A stretch of 64,000 bases of DNA from Thiohalophilus thiocyanatoxydans (GCF_004366735.1 NZ_SOQX01000001.1:248001-312000); one strand, 5' to 3'. Positions 1 to 9,181 are shown, counted from the first letter of the stretch. The notes: generated by a model not told the origin, from the sequence alone. Program-made: numbers and translations.

Positions 1-29
1 TGGGATAGTTGACCGTTCTCTTTGTCCAT
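1..29 (-). CDS. 5' end of a leftward gene, cut by the window edge
   Basis: On the minus strand an ATG at 29 is preceded by a strong ribosome binding site (AGGAGGGG, complement of 37-44) with a 7-base gap, and nine open codons (MDKENGQLS) run off the left edge. This looks like the start of a gene divergent from glyQ. Too little is visible to name it. Confidence 0.45.
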
Positions 30-159
30 CACAACGCCCCTCCTGATCGGATACCTCTTCAATTAAATCATCGACCCTTTTGCCGCCAACTTGAAGCTTT
101 TACCCGTCCAGCAGGCGAATCCTGAACTTGCCAAATACCAAAAACCGTATCTCATATGG

Positions 160-188
160 TTATCACGGGGCCGTGGCGCGGCTATAAT
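160..188 (+). promoter_or_regulatory. sigma-70 promoter of glyQS
   Basis: TTATCA at 160-165, a 17-base spacer and a perfect TATAAT at 183-188. Transcription would begin near 195, downstream of the in-frame ATG at 156. This is why the TTG at 231 is preferred as the glyQ start. Confidence 0.6.
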
Positions 189-230
189 GTGGCCTCTTTT
201 CCCCTGACCCATATATATAAAGGTATCAGC

Positions 231-1151
231 TTGAGTAAATCGCGCCAGATCGCCGAGGCCCGCACGTTTCAGGGGCTGATCTTCGCCCTGCAGCGCTACT
301 GGGCCGAGCAGGGCTGCATCGTCCTGCAGCCCTACGACATGGAGGTGGGCGCGGGAACGTTTCATACCGCCACCTTTATTCGCGCCATCGGCCCCGAACC
401 CTGGGCCGCCGCCTATGTGCAGCCCTCGCGCCGGCCCACTGACGGCCGTTATGGGGAGAATCCCAATCGCTTGCAGCACTATTACCAGTTCCAGGTGGTG
501 ATCAAACCGTCCCCACTCGATATTCAGGAGCTCTATCTGGGCTCGTTGAAAATGCTCGGCCTCGATCCGCTGGTCCACGATATCCGTTTTGTCGAGGACA
601 ACTGGGAATCCCCCACCCTCGGCGCCTGGGGGCTGGGCTGGGAGGTGTGGCTCAACGGTATGGAGGTCAGTCAGTTCACCTACTTCCAGCAGGTGGGCGG
701 CCTGGACTGCAAACCGGTCACCGGCGAGATCACCTACGGGCTGGAGCGCATCGCCATGTATCTGCAGGGCGTGGAAAGCGTCTTCGATCTGGTCTGGACC
801 GACGGCCCGCGCGGCAAGGTGACCTACGGCGATGTGTTTCATCAAAACGAGGTGGAGCAATCCACCTATAACTTCGACCATGCCGACGTGGACGATCTGT
901 TTCACCAGTTCGACCAAGCCGAAAAGATGAGTCAGCAACTGATCGAGGCACAGCTGCCGTTGCCGGCCTATGAACAGGTGCTCAGGGCCTCGCACAGTTT
1001 CAACCTGCTCGACGCCCGCCATGCTATCTCGGTCACCGAACGCCAGCGTTATATCCTGCGGGTGCGCAACCTCTCCCGCGCCGTGGCCGAGGCCTATTAT
1101 GCGGCGCGCGAGTCGCTCGGCTTTCCGATGTGCAAGGAGACCGATCAATGA
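231..1151 (+). CDS. glyQ: glycyl-tRNA synthetase alpha subunit
   Basis: Catalytic alpha subunit of the bacterial alpha2-beta2 glycyl-tRNA synthetase, which activates glycine and charges tRNA-Gly in the cytoplasm. The 306-residue protein matches the family over its length, with blocks such as [51 protein letters not shown] and [16 protein letters not shown]. The start is a TTG at 231 ([18 protein letters not shown]). An upstream in-frame ATG at 156 lies before the predicted transcription start and adds residues the family lacks. AAAGGT just upstream can serve as ribosome binding site. The stop overlaps the glyS start (ATGA), so the two subunits are translationally coupled. Confidence 0.96.
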   Translation: MSKSRQIAEARTFQGLIFALQRYWAEQGCIVLQPYDMEVGAGTFHTATFIRAIGPEPWAAAYVQPSRRPTDGRYGENPNRLQHYYQFQVVIKPSPLDIQELYLGSLKMLGLDPLVHDIRFVEDNWESPTLGAWGLGWEVWLNGMEVSQFTYFQQVGGLDCKPVTGEITYGLERIAMYLQGVESVFDLVWTDGPRGKVTYGDVFHQNEVEQSTYNFDHADVDDLFHQFDQAEKMSQQLIEAQLPLPAYEQVLRASHSFNLLDARHAISVTERQRYILRVRNLSRAVAEAYYAARESLGFPMCKETDQ

Positions 1152-3220
1152 GTCAGGCGGATCTGTTGATCGAAATCGGCACCGAGGAGTTGCCGCCCAG
1201 AGCACTGCAAACGCTTTGCAACGCGTTTGCAGAGGGCGTGCGTCACGGACTGCAGGAAAATCATCTGGGCAGTCCTGACATCCATCAGTATGCCACCCCT
1301 CGCAGGCTGGCCCTGTTGATCAAAGACCTGCCGACCGCCACGGCGGATCGCAGCATCGAGCAACACGGCCCGCCGCTGTCCGCCGCCTTCGATGAAGACG
1401 GCTGCCCGACCAAAGCTGCGGAAGGCTTTGCTCGCAAGTGCGGTATCAAGGTAGAAGAGCTGCAAAGCGAAGACACGGACAAGGGCAGCCGACTGGTTTA
1501 TCGGACCACGCGGCCCGGCGAACCCACCGCCCGCTTCATCCCGGAGATCGTCCGCCAGGCGCTGGATAAACTGCCGATCCCCAAACGCATGCGCTGGGGC
1601 GACCTCGACGCCTGGTTTGTGCGCCCGGTCCACTGGGTGGTGTTACTGTTCGGTAACGAGGTGATCGAGGCCGAAATCCTGAGTGTCTCAGCCGGTCGAC
1701 AAACCCGTGGCCATCGCTTTCATCATCCCGATACCATTTATATACCCGCGCCGGCCGAATACGAGGTCTTGCTGGAGAGTGAAGGCAAGGTCATCGCCGA
1801 CTTCGATCGCCGGCGCACCGCCGTGCGTGCTCAGATCGAACAGGCCGCCAGTCAGCACCAGGCCAGCGCCGTGATCGACGCGGCGTTGCTCGATGAGGTG
1901 ACCGCCATGGTCGAATGGCCGGTGGCCGTGACCGGCCGCTTTGATGAACGTTTTCTGGATGTGCCCCAGGAGGCGTTGATCTCCACCATGAAAACCAACC
2001 AGAAATATTTTCATCTGGTGGACAACGACCATCGCCTGCTGCCGCTGTTTATCACCATCAGTAACATTGAAAGCAAACAGCCCGAACAGGTTCAAAAAGG
2101 CAATGAACGGGTCATTCGCCCGCGCTTTACCGATGCCGAATTTTTCTGGCAACAGGACAGGCAAACTCCGCTGGCACAACGGCTCGAGTCGCTCAAAAGC
2201 GTCGTCTTCCAGCAAAAACTGGGGACGCTCTACGACAAGACGCAGCGGGTGGAAAAACTGGCCGGCGCCATTGCCCAACAACTGGGCGGCGACAAGCAAC
2301 TGGCCATCCGCGCCGCGCAGTTGTGCAAATGCGATCTGATGACCGAGATGGTCGGAGAATTCCCCGAACTGCAGGGAATCATGGGCCGTTACTATGCCGA
2401 ACTCGATGGCGAGCAGCCGCAGGTAGCACGGGCCCTGGATGATTATTACAAACCGCGCTTCGCCGGCGACGATCTGCCCGGTGAGGTAATCAGTCAGTCC
2501 CTGGCGCTGGCCGATCGACTCGATACCCTGGTCGGCATATTTGCCATCGGCCAGATCCCCACCGGTGACAAGGATCCCTTCGCCCTGCGTCGTGCCGCGC
2601 TCGGCACATTGCGGATTTTTATCGAGCAACAACTCGATCTCGATCTGCAAACATTGCTGGAACAGTCCGCCGCCGGCTTTGATAACGCCCTCAATGCCCC
2701 CGAGGCCGTGGAGCCGGTCATCGGTTTTATTCTCGATCGCCTCAAGGCCTATTACCGCGATCAGGGCATCCGCGCGGATGTGCTCGAAGCGGTCACCGCC
2801 AACCGCCCGACCCGACCGCTGGACATCGAACAACGGCTCAAGGCGGTGGATCATTTCCGCCAGCTTGATGCGGCCGAGAGCCTGGCCGCCGCCAACAAAC
2901 GCATCGGCAACATTCTCAAGAAAGTCGACAGTCCGTTACCGGAGCAGATCGACCCGACACGTTTTGAGGAAGATGCGGAAAACGCCCTGTACGACGCCCT
3001 GGCCGGCCTGCAGCAGCAGGTCCAGCAGCAGATCGATCAGGGCGATTACCAGCCGGCACTGGCGACTCTCGCCGGCCTGCGCGAACCGGTGGATCAGTTT
3101 TTCGATCAGGTGATGGTCATGGCCGACGATGACGCCCTGCGCAACAATCGCCTGGCATTGTTAAACCGGTTACATCAGCTATTTTTACAAATCGCCGATA
3201 TCGCCAAATTGCAAGGGTGA
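1148..3220 (+). CDS. glyS: glycyl-tRNA synthetase beta subunit
   Basis: Beta subunit of the heterotetrameric glycyl-tRNA synthetase; it carries the tRNA-recognition part, including an HD-like region and a C-terminal anticodon-binding domain. The 690-residue length is normal for the family. The N-terminus [20 protein letters not shown] is the family signature and fixes the start at 1148, overlapping the glyQ stop by four bases. An in-frame ATG at 1130 would add six unconserved residues. Other recognisable blocks are [23 protein letters not shown] and [13 protein letters not shown]. Cotranscribed with glyQ. Confidence 0.96.
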   Translation: MSQADLLIEIGTEELPPRALQTLCNAFAEGVRHGLQENHLGSPDIHQYATPRRLALLIKDLPTATADRSIEQHGPPLSAAFDEDGCPTKAAEGFARKCGIKVEELQSEDTDKGSRLVYRTTRPGEPTARFIPEIVRQALDKLPIPKRMRWGDLDAWFVRPVHWVVLLFGNEVIEAEILSVSAGRQTRGHRFHHPDTIYIPAPAEYEVLLESEGKVIADFDRRRTAVRAQIEQAASQHQASAVIDAALLDEVTAMVEWPVAVTGRFDERFLDVPQEALISTMKTNQKYFHLVDNDHRLLPLFITISNIESKQPEQVQKGNERVIRPRFTDAEFFWQQDRQTPLAQRLESLKSVVFQQKLGTLYDKTQRVEKLAGAIAQQLGGDKQLAIRAAQLCKCDLMTEMVGEFPELQGIMGRYYAELDGEQPQVARALDDYYKPRFAGDDLPGEVISQSLALADRLDTLVGIFAIGQIPTGDKDPFALRRAALGTLRIFIEQQLDLDLQTLLEQSAAGFDNALNAPEAVEPVIGFILDRLKAYYRDQGIRADVLEAVTANRPTRPLDIEQRLKAVDHFRQLDAAESLAAANKRIGNILKKVDSPLPEQIDPTRFEEDAENALYDALAGLQQQVQQQIDQGDYQPALATLAGLREPVDQFFDQVMVMADDDALRNNRLALLNRLHQLFLQIADIAKLQG

Positions 3221-3224
3221 GCCC

Positions 3225-3557
3225 ATGAATTCCGACTCCTATCAGGACATGCTCAGGGCCGTACAGGCCTTTCATGACAAGCACGATTTCAAAGGGACCG
3301 GCGGTGAGGATATGCCGTATCGCATCGCCCTGATGGCCGAGGAGCTGGGTGAAATCTCAGCTTGTGTCACCAAGGGTAAGGACAAGGACGAACTCGCCGA
3401 AGAAGTCGCCGATCTGTTGATCCTGATCATGGGCACCGCCATCGCCGCCGACTTCAATCTGGACGAAGCGTTCTGGAAAAAAATGGACAAGATCATGCAG
3501 CGCGAATCGAAAATGGTAAACGGGCGAATACGTGTTTCTGAATTTAAAGATGATTGA
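3225..3557 (+). CDS. MazG-like nucleotide pyrophosphohydrolase
   Basis: A 110-residue all-helical protein of the MazG/dUTPase-like NTP-pyrophosphohydrolase superfamily. The metal-binding pattern is visible: EELGEI near residue 39 followed by EEVADLL near 60, that is the E-x2-E...E-x2-D arrangement that binds magnesium in this fold. Such proteins hydrolyse (d)NTPs to the monophosphate and pyrophosphate, often as house cleaning; the exact substrate cannot be read from sequence. It starts four bases after glyS and so is probably in the same transcript. A CGAAG-type hairpin element follows directly. Confidence 0.75.
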   Translation: MNSDSYQDMLRAVQAFHDKHDFKGTGGEDMPYRIALMAEELGEISACVTKGKDKDELAEEVADLLILIMGTAIAADFNLDEAFWKKMDKIMQRESKMVNGRIRVSEFKDD

Positions 3558-3559
3558 TC

Positions 3560-3624
3560 ACCACGAAGACTCGAAGACACGAAGATTTATTAAGATTGAC
3601 TTCGTGTCTTCGTGCCTTCGTGGT
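3560..3624. repeat. CGAAG-unit hairpin element, copy 1
   Basis: Inverted repeat between the MazG-like gene and gmhB. The left arm is three 8-base units (CCACGAAG, ACTCGAAG, ACACGAAG); the right arm is their near-complement (CTTCGTGT, CTTCGTGC, CTTCGTGG). Related copies lie at 30213, 30433, 41025, 49794, 49886 and 50047. Confidence 0.9.
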
Positions 3625-3638
3625 AAATTTTTCCTGCT

Positions 3639-4184
3639 ATGAAACTGATCATTCTCGATCGTGACGGGGTGATTAATTATGACTCCGACGATTATATAAA
3701 AAGCGTCGACGAGTTCGTGCCGATTCCCGGCAGCCTGGAGGCGATCGTGCGTCTGAACCGTGCCGGCTATCATGTCTACGTGGCGACCAACCAGTCGGGG
3801 ATTGCCCGCGGCTATTACGACGAAGCCACGCTTCAGCAGATGCACGATAAGCTGCGCGAACTGCTCGCCGCGCAGGGCGGCCGGGTCGATGGCATCGTCT
3901 ACTGCCCGCACGGGCCGGAGGATCAGTGTGACTGTCGCAAACCGCTGCCGGGCTTGCTGGAACGCATCGCCCATCTCAGCGATCACCCACTGGAGAATGT
4001 GCCAGTCGTCGGGGACTCCCTGCGGGATATCGAATCGGCCCGGGCCGTGGGCGCCACGCCTTATCTGGTCAGAACCGGCAAGGGCGAACGGACGCTGGCC
4101 AAAGGCGAGGGACTGGAAGGGGTTCCGGCGTATGCCGATCTGGCCCGGTTTGTTGATGATTTTCTTACCAATGAGGACGGTTAA
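3639..4184 (+). CDS. gmhB: D-glycero-beta-D-manno-heptose-1,7-bisphosphate 7-phosphatase
   Basis: HAD-superfamily phosphatase that removes the 7-phosphate from heptose bisphosphate in ADP-heptose synthesis for the lipopolysaccharide inner core. Visible motifs are the HAD motif I LDRDGVIN with the nucleophile and acid/base aspartates (D8 and D10), motif II ATNQSG, the zinc-binding loop CPHGPEDQCDC near residues 88-98 typical of GmhB, and the terminal GDSLRDIESA. Length 181 residues is normal. The gene lies in the conserved glyQS-gmhB-plsC order of gammaproteobacterial origins and is followed after four bases by plsC. Confidence 0.93.
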   Translation: MKLIILDRDGVINYDSDDYIKSVDEFVPIPGSLEAIVRLNRAGYHVYVATNQSGIARGYYDEATLQQMHDKLRELLAAQGGRVDGIVYCPHGPEDQCDCRKPLPGLLERIAHLSDHPLENVPVVGDSLRDIESARAVGATPYLVRTGKGERTLAKGEGLEGVPAYADLARFVDDFLTNEDG

Positions 4185-4188
4185 TTAA

Positions 4189-4902
4189 ATGGTTTTCCTG
4201 CGCTCCGCCCTGTTCAGCCTGTCGGTGATTATCACCAGCGTGGTGATTACCTGTACCGTGCTGCTCTTTTATTTTGCACCGTTTTCCTGGCGCTACGCCA
4301 TCATCAGCCAGTTCGCCCGCTATAATCTGTGGGTCTTGAAAACCGTCTGCAAAATCGATTATGTGGTTGAAGGGCGGGAAAATATCCCCGACAGCGCCGC
4401 CATCATCTTCAGCAAACACCAGTCCACCTGGGAGACCATCTCCCTGCAACAGGTTTTCCCGCCGCTGACGTTCGTTATTAAACGCGAGCTGCTGTGGTTA
4501 CCCTTTTTCGGCTGGGGCCTGTCGCGCATGGATCCGATCGCCATCAACCGTTCGGCCGGACGTAACGCCATTCGTCAGATTATCGAACAGGGGACCCGGC
4601 GCCTCAAACGCGGCCTGTGGGTGGTCATTTTTCCCGAGGGGACCCGGGTGCCTCCGGGCACCAAAGGGCGCTACAAGATCGGGGGTGCCGTGCTGGCCGC
4701 CGAGTCGGGTTATCCGGTCGTTCCGGTCGCCCACAACGCCGGATACTTCTGGGCCAAGGGACAGTTTCTCAAACATCCCGGCACCATCCGGATGGTCATC
4801 GGCCCACCGATCGACACGCAGGGAAAACCCGCCGAAGCCATCCTGGCCGAGGCGGAACAGTTCATTGAAGACGAAATGGCCAGATTCCGCCCTTCTGAAT
4901 AG
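4189..4902 (+). CDS. plsC: 1-acyl-sn-glycerol-3-phosphate acyltransferase
   Basis: Membrane acyltransferase that adds the second acyl chain to lysophosphatidic acid to form phosphatidic acid. The first about 30 residues form a hydrophobic membrane segment. The catalytic block is KHQSTWE (H77 to E82), an HX4E form of the usual HX4D; this form is known in the Pseudomonas LptA-like branch next to the origin. The glycerol-phosphate-binding block FPEGTR and a later PVVPVAHNAG are present. Length 237 residues. Four bases after gmhB and probably cotranscribed with it. Confidence 0.9.
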   Translation: MVFLRSALFSLSVIITSVVITCTVLLFYFAPFSWRYAIISQFARYNLWVLKTVCKIDYVVEGRENIPDSAAIIFSKHQSTWETISLQQVFPPLTFVIKRELLWLPFFGWGLSRMDPIAINRSAGRNAIRQIIEQGTRRLKRGLWVVIFPEGTRVPPGTKGRYKIGGAVLAAESGYPVVPVAHNAGYFWAKGQFLKHPGTIRMVIGPPIDTQGKPAEAILAEAEQFIEDEMARFRPSE

Positions 4903-5276
4903 TGGCGAAGATGACCGGGATTCGATCGCCCGCGTCGCCTATCAACGTCTCACTGCACGTCGCGAGCGAAACAAACGGTCCCCGTACCGATTACGCCACG
5001 TAATGTGAATCACGCACAGCGGATCCCCGCCCGAAACCGGCTGGTCCCTGTTGCCTCGCTGATCGGCCGGACCGGCTTTTTCAGGGCGATCGCCCGCATG
5101 GGTCACATCGCCGAACTGTTGCAATAACCCTATTAAAAAAGATGATACACAGGGCGATTCGCCAGTGTCCAGGTTCAGTATATCCGTGAATATTGATATA
5201 CTTATATGCTTTGCCCCGTCGGCTCTGCGCACGGGGCCAACGGCAAGAATTTAACCGAGAACAGACCGAGGCAACT
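4903..5276. other. intergenic region upstream of fbp
   Basis: 374 bases with no convincing gene. An AT-rich patch at 5174-5210 holds a possible weak promoter for fbp (TTCAGT at 5174-5179, 17-base spacer, TATACT at 5197-5202). Nothing else recognisable. Confidence 0.4.
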
Positions 5277-6311
5277 ATGCGAGACGGAAGAATTACTATC
5301 ACCCAGTTCATCATCGAAGAACAACGCCGCATCAAGGATGCCACGGGTGACTTTACCTCCCTACTGAACGACATCGTCACCGCCTGCAAGGAGATCTCCA
5401 ACCTGGTCAACCACGGCGATCTGATCGGTGTGCTGGGACAGGCCGGGACTGAAAATGTGCAGGGCGAGGATCAGAAAAAGCTGGATATCATCACCAATGA
5501 TGTGTTCCTGCGTTCCAACGAGTGGTCCGGCCATCTGGCGGCCATGGCCTCCGAAGAAATGGAGGAGATCTCTCATATTCCCAGCCAGTATCCGCGTGGT
5601 AAGTACTTACTTACTTTTGATCCGCTGGACGGCTCCTCGAATACCGACGTCAATGTCTCGGTCGGTACCATCTTCTCCATCCTGCGCTGCCAGGGCGACT
5701 GCCAGAACCCCGCCACCGGGGACTTCCTGCAGCCCGGCACCGAACAGGTCTGCGCCGGCTACGCCCTCTATGGCCCCTCCACCATGATGGTGCTGACCAC
5801 CGGTAACGGCGTGAACGGCTTTACCCTGGATCAGAACATCGGTGAGTTCATTCTGACCCACCCCAACCTGACCATTCCCGAATCCACGCAGGAATTCGCC
5901 ATCAACGCCTCCAAGATGCGTTTCTGGGAACCGCCGGTCAAACGCTACGTGGATGAGTGTCTCTCCGGCTCCGCCGGTGATCGCGATGAAGATTTCAATA
6001 TGCGCTGGATCGCCTCCATGGTGGCCGAAGTCCATCGTATCCTGATCCGCGGCGGTATTTTCCTGTACCCGCTGGATGAGAAAATGAAAGCCAACGGCGG
6101 GACCGGCAAGCTGCGCCTGATGTACGAGGCCAACCCGATGTCGTTTATCGTGGAACAGGCCGGCGGCATGAGTTCCACCGGACGCGAACGGATCATGACC
6201 ATCCAGCCGGATGGCCTGCATCAGCGCGTGCCGGTCATTCTCGGCTCCAAACAGGAAGTCGAGCGGGTGGTGGACTACCACAAACAGCACGACGCGGACG
6301 CCGCAGCCTGA
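5277..6311 (+). CDS. fbp: class I fructose-1,6-bisphosphatase
   Basis: Hydrolyses fructose-1,6-bisphosphate to fructose-6-phosphate in gluconeogenesis and in the Calvin cycle. The metal and substrate site is seen in [20 protein letters not shown], with the upstream acidic EEMEE around residue 84 and KYLLTFDP. The 344-residue length fits class I. The start at 5277 ([12 protein letters not shown]) has GAGG upstream; an in-frame ATG at 5193 would add an unconserved tail. It is monocistronic, ending at a strong bidirectional terminator. A PPi-type phosphofructokinase at 26475-27806 catalyses the opposing, reversible step. Confidence 0.95.
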   Translation: MRDGRITITQFIIEEQRRIKDATGDFTSLLNDIVTACKEISNLVNHGDLIGVLGQAGTENVQGEDQKKLDIITNDVFLRSNEWSGHLAAMASEEMEEISHIPSQYPRGKYLLTFDPLDGSSNTDVNVSVGTIFSILRCQGDCQNPATGDFLQPGTEQVCAGYALYGPSTMMVLTTGNGVNGFTLDQNIGEFILTHPNLTIPESTQEFAINASKMRFWEPPVKRYVDECLSGSAGDRDEDFNMRWIASMVAEVHRILIRGGIFLYPLDEKMKANGGTGKLRLMYEANPMSFIVEQAGGMSSTGRERIMTIQPDGLHQRVPVILGSKQEVERVVDYHKQHDADAAA

Positions 6312-6328
6312 TTCCTGTCCGTCAGGCG

Positions 6329-7012
6329 TTATAAAAAGACCCGTGGTGAGACGCCCTCGCCACGGGTCTTTTTTTCTACCTTGCCAATCGCCTCGGCAAA
6401 CATCCGATCCGTCTTTACCGGCCCCAGATATTCACAACTGCCCCGCCAGAGCTCGTGCACAATGTGACGCATCTGCTGCAGGGTCAACACCCCATCCAGC
6501 TCCGGTTTAATGCCCAGCAACCAGTTATTCAGTCGCTGAGTCTCCATGCTGAACGGCTCCTGCTGCAATATCTTCTCACGCAAAAATTTGCGCAGCGCCA
6601 GCGCACTCGGGTAACTCTCCGTTTCCAGTTTCTGCATCAACACCCGGTACAGCTGCTCGAATACCGGTTGCGCCTCTGATTGCTGGACCGCTTGCGTGTT
6701 GTCCCCAGGAACGATCTCCGCCGCAAACAACGTCGCGAACCGGGCTTCGATTTCCTGTCGTGGCAGGGTCATGGTCCGGGTGATATTCAGGAACATCTCC
6801 TTGCGATAGGGCCAGAGGGGACTGTCCGGCTGGATGAGCTCTTTAACATACGCCTGGAGCGCGAAGCGGGGTGCACGACTGAAGTGCTGTTCCCAATGAC
6901 GGACCGCCGTGAGGCATTCATCCGCCGACATGAAGTGACTCAATCCGATCATGATCGCCTGTTTACGCAATTCGAGATCATCCGATGCCGATAGTGCGGC
7001 ATTTTGTCTCAT
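6329..7012 (-). CDS. conserved-looking protein of unknown function, cotranscribed with amt
   Basis: A 227-residue soluble, mostly helical protein that I do not recognise. It has no signal peptide, membrane segment or obvious catalytic motif, and ends in a basic stretch (VEKKTRGEGVSPRVFL) encoded within the fbp terminator hairpin. It starts 17 bases after the amt stop on the same strand, so it is most likely the second gene of the sigma-54-driven amt operon, the place where glnK usually sits. It has no PII features (no T-loop tyrosine block). Function unknown. Confidence 0.7.
   Translation of the reverse strand: MRQNAALSASDDLELRKQAIMIGLSHFMSADECLTAVRHWEQHFSRAPRFALQAYVKELIQPDSPLWPYRKEMFLNITRTMTLPRQEIEARFATLFAAEIVPGDNTQAVQQSEAQPVFEQLYRVLMQKLETESYPSALALRKFLREKILQQEPFSMETQRLNNWLLGIKPELDGVLTLQQMRHIVHELWRGSCEYLGPVKTDRMFAEAIGKVEKKTRGEGVSPRVFL
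6333..6375. terminator. bidirectional rho-independent terminator after fbp
   Basis: Stem AAAAGACCCGTGG / CCACGGGTC plus T-run, with a 13-base loop, 22 bases after the fbp stop. It overlaps the last codons of the convergent gene ending at 6329, so the hairpin is also coding. Confidence 0.85.
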
Positions 7013-7029
7013 AGCTCTTTCCTTTGTAT

Positions 7030-8331
7030 TTAATGTTTTCCCTGATGCAACAGGGCGGACTGAAATTCGGGGTAGGCAACCTCGTAATGCTCACTGAAAT
7101 CGAGTCCCCGTTGTTCGTCGACCGTTCCCGCCCGCAGACCGACCGTCAAATGAATCAACCCGTACATGAGCAACGCCACCGGGAACGCCCAGGCAAAACC
7201 GGCAAGGATCCCCAGCACCTGCACCAGGATCTGGATCGGATTGAACATATCCCCGGTGACAAACAATCCCGCCGCCAACGTCCCCCAGGCACCCGCAAAG
7301 CCATGTACCGGCACCGCACCGACCACGTCATCCAGGCGCAGGCGATCCAGCAAGGCACTGCCAATGACCACCACCCAGCCGGCGACCAGCCCGGTGATGA
7401 CCGCATACAGTGGTTCCATACTGGCACAACCGGCCGTGATCGAGACCAGCCCCCCGATCCCGCCATTGATCGTGTGGGTCAACAGTATCGGCTTGCGCGA
7501 CAACAACATGGTGAGCAGGGCACCCACCGCACCCGCGGCCGCGGCAAGATGGGTATTCAGGGCAATCAGGCCGATGCTGACATCGGCGCTGGCGGTACTG
7601 CCGGCATTGAACCCGAACCAGCCGAGCCACAGAATCAATCCGCCCAGGGCGACACTGTTGAGGTTATGTCCTGCGATCAGTCGGCTTTTTCCTCCTTCAT
7701 CGTAGCGACCCAGGCGGGGACCCAGCACGATGATCCCGGCCAGAGCGATCCAGCCCCCTAAAGAATGCACCACAGTGGAACCGGCAAAATCGATAAATCC
7801 CAGCTCGGCCAGCCATCCACTACCTTTATAAAGGCTGCCCCATACCCAGCTGCCATACACCGGATAGATCATTCCGCAAACGATTACCGCGCCGATCAGA
7901 TAGGCTCCGTAACGGGTGCGTTCGGCCATGGCCCCGCTGGCGATGGTCGCCGCCGTTGCGGCGAACATGGTCTGGAAAAACAGCAGGCTGTAATCCATAT
8001 GGTCGGCGTTACCGAGCCAGAAGTGAGTCTGTCCCAGCAACCCTGTGGGATTGTCCCCGAACATCAGGCCATAGCCGATCAGCCAGAAAGCCAGACTGCC
8101 CAGACACAGGTCCATGTAGTTTTTCATCACCACATTAACCGAGTTCTTGGCGCGTGACATACCGCTCTCCAGCAAGGCGAATCCCGCCTGCATGAAAAAC
8201 ACCAGCGCCCCGGCGGTGATCAGCCATACCGTATCCATCGCCTGTTGCAACCCGACGCCATTGTCTGCTGTCGCAGGCGTAACCAGCGCCAACCCCGTCC
8301 CCAGCAAATACCATCCGCGATGTTTTTTCAT
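7030..8331 (-). CDS. amt: ammonium transporter (Amt/MEP/Rh family)
   Basis: Inner-membrane ammonium channel, 433 residues, with a cleavable N-terminal signal-like segment followed by about 11 membrane helices, as in AmtB. Key residues are present: D181 in DFAGSTVVH, the twin pore histidines H189 and H343 (VPVHGFAG), and the C-terminal cytoplasmic motif GLDFSEHYEVAYPEF that in AmtB couples to the PII protein GlnK. ATG start with AAGGTGGG upstream. A sigma-54 promoter and two NtrC-like sites lie upstream, so it should be induced by nitrogen limitation. No glnK is adjacent; an unknown gene follows instead. Confidence 0.95.
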   Translation of the reverse strand: MKKHRGWYLLGTGLALVTPATADNGVGLQQAMDTVWLITAGALVFFMQAGFALLESGMSRAKNSVNVVMKNYMDLCLGSLAFWLIGYGLMFGDNPTGLLGQTHFWLGNADHMDYSLLFFQTMFAATAATIASGAMAERTRYGAYLIGAVIVCGMIYPVYGSWVWGSLYKGSGWLAELGFIDFAGSTVVHSLGGWIALAGIIVLGPRLGRYDEGGKSRLIAGHNLNSVALGGLILWLGWFGFNAGSTASADVSIGLIALNTHLAAAAGAVGALLTMLLSRKPILLTHTINGGIGGLVSITAGCASMEPLYAVITGLVAGWVVVIGSALLDRLRLDDVVGAVPVHGFAGAWGTLAAGLFVTGDMFNPIQILVQVLGILAGFAWAFPVALLMYGLIHLTVGLRAGTVDEQRGLDFSEHYEVAYPEFQSALLHQGKH

Positions 8332-8381
8332 TACCCACCTTTGTGTTTTTGTCTATCGCATTATTTCGCAACACAAGATTG

Positions 8382-8397
8382 AGCAATTGCCGTGCCA
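8382..8397 (-). promoter_or_regulatory. sigma-54 (RpoN) promoter of amt
   Basis: On the minus strand TGGCACGGCAATTGCT matches the consensus TGGCACG-N4-TTGCW at every fixed position. It sits about 50 bases upstream of the amt ATG at 8331, with transcription expected near 8370. Confidence 0.88.
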
Positions 8398-8433
8398 GAA
8401 AATCCCGGGGATTTTCCTTATCAATGCGAACGG

Positions 8434-8484
8434 TTTGCCACATTGGTGCACAAACGTATGACACGCCTGCACCAGGATGTGGCC
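8434..8484. promoter_or_regulatory. two NtrC-like enhancer sites
   Basis: Site 1 at 8434-8450, TTTGCCACATTGGTGCA, has a perfect right half (TTGGTGCA). Site 2 at 8468-8484, TGCACCAGGATGTGGCC, has a perfect left half (TGCAC). Their centres are 34 bases apart, about three helical turns, and lie about 70 and 105 bases upstream of the predicted start, as expected for NtrC acting on a sigma-54 promoter. Confidence 0.55.
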
Positions 8485-8563
8485 TGGCCTGTCAGAGAGA
8501 CGTTGCCGTGGTCAAAACAGACAACAAAACGATGACGATCAACGAGGGGGCGTCGCGCCGGGA

Positions 8564-9181
8564 TCAGCCGGTAAAGCTGTAGTAATGATTAAAGCAGTCA
8601 GGACAAAGCGTCTGGGTGAGATTGTCCGGCGGAGTTGCTAACCAGGTCGGGATCCAGTCCCAGTGATTTTTTTGTTGATTGTGTCGATAGCAGCGGCAAT
8701 GGCTGCACTGAACCAGATAGCCCCGATCATCGACATACGAACGCGGATCGCCCTGCCGGGGAATACGCCGGTGTTGTGCCACCTGCCGCTCAAAATTGAT
8801 AATCAGCAGTCCCGCTCCGTAGCCGAGATTATGCAGTGTCATACTAAACCGCCGGTATTGCTCCGGTGAGGAACACTCATAAGCATGTTCCAGCGGTCTG
8901 TCGTCTTGCTGTTCCAGGCCACGCAGATACAACTCGACATAAAAGGGATGCAACACGTCCGGCAGGGCCTCGGTTACCGCGCGCCCCCGCTGCCACTGCC
9001 AGCTGATGGCCGGTTCGCCCTGATTATCGCGTGCAAAACGGAACCAGGCCGGATTCATATAGGCGAGGGTCAGATCCGGCCACAGGCCATACACCGTTCC
9101 CGGCTGCTGTTCCAGCGTGGCAAGCGAAAAGTGCTGGGCCAGCAGTTGCTCAAAGCCGGGATCGCAGTACAGATCAGTCAT
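8564..9181 (-). CDS. PAS-like sensor protein with C-terminal cysteine cluster
   Basis: A 205-residue soluble protein. Residues about 20-135 read like a PAS fold (GTVYGLWPDLTLAYMNPAWFRFA at the start, a late strand LLIINFERQVA). The C-terminus carries CSHC near 158-161 and CPDC near 192-195 within a pattern W-x-W-I-P...LCPDCF that resembles the cysteine motif found after PAS/receiver domains in some signalling proteins; it may bind zinc or sense redox state. There is no output domain, so it would act through a partner. It lies upstream of amt on the same strand, separated from it by the NtrC/sigma-54 region. Confidence 0.6.
   Translation of the reverse strand: MTDLYCDPGFEQLLAQHFSLATLEQQPGTVYGLWPDLTLAYMNPAWFRFARDNQGEPAISWQWQRGRAVTEALPDVLHPFYVELYLRGLEQQDDRPLEHAYECSSPEQYRRFSMTLHNLGYGAGLLIINFERQVAQHRRIPRQGDPRSYVDDRGYLVQCSHCRCYRHNQQKNHWDWIPTWLATPPDNLTQTLCPDCFNHYYSFTG

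Noticed and set aside
156-230. Upstream ATG for glyQ at 156
   Set aside because: It lies before the predicted transcription start at about 195 and would add 25 residues absent from the family.
63-1205. Long minus-strand open frame opposite glyQ (380 codons)
   Set aside because: It mirrors glyQ on the other strand, has no family features, and its composition is that of a reversed high-GC coding region.
1688-2854. Long minus-strand open frame opposite glyS
   Set aside because: An antisense shadow of glyS; no start site and no recognisable domain.
4417-4434. PlsC active site as HX4E taken as inactivation
   Set aside because: The KHQSTWE form is shared by intact acyltransferases of the Pseudomonas origin-linked branch, so it is a known variant, not a broken site.
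4942-5232. Minus-strand ORF in the gap before fbp
   Set aside because: No ribosome binding site, no recognisable family and a composition like random sequence.
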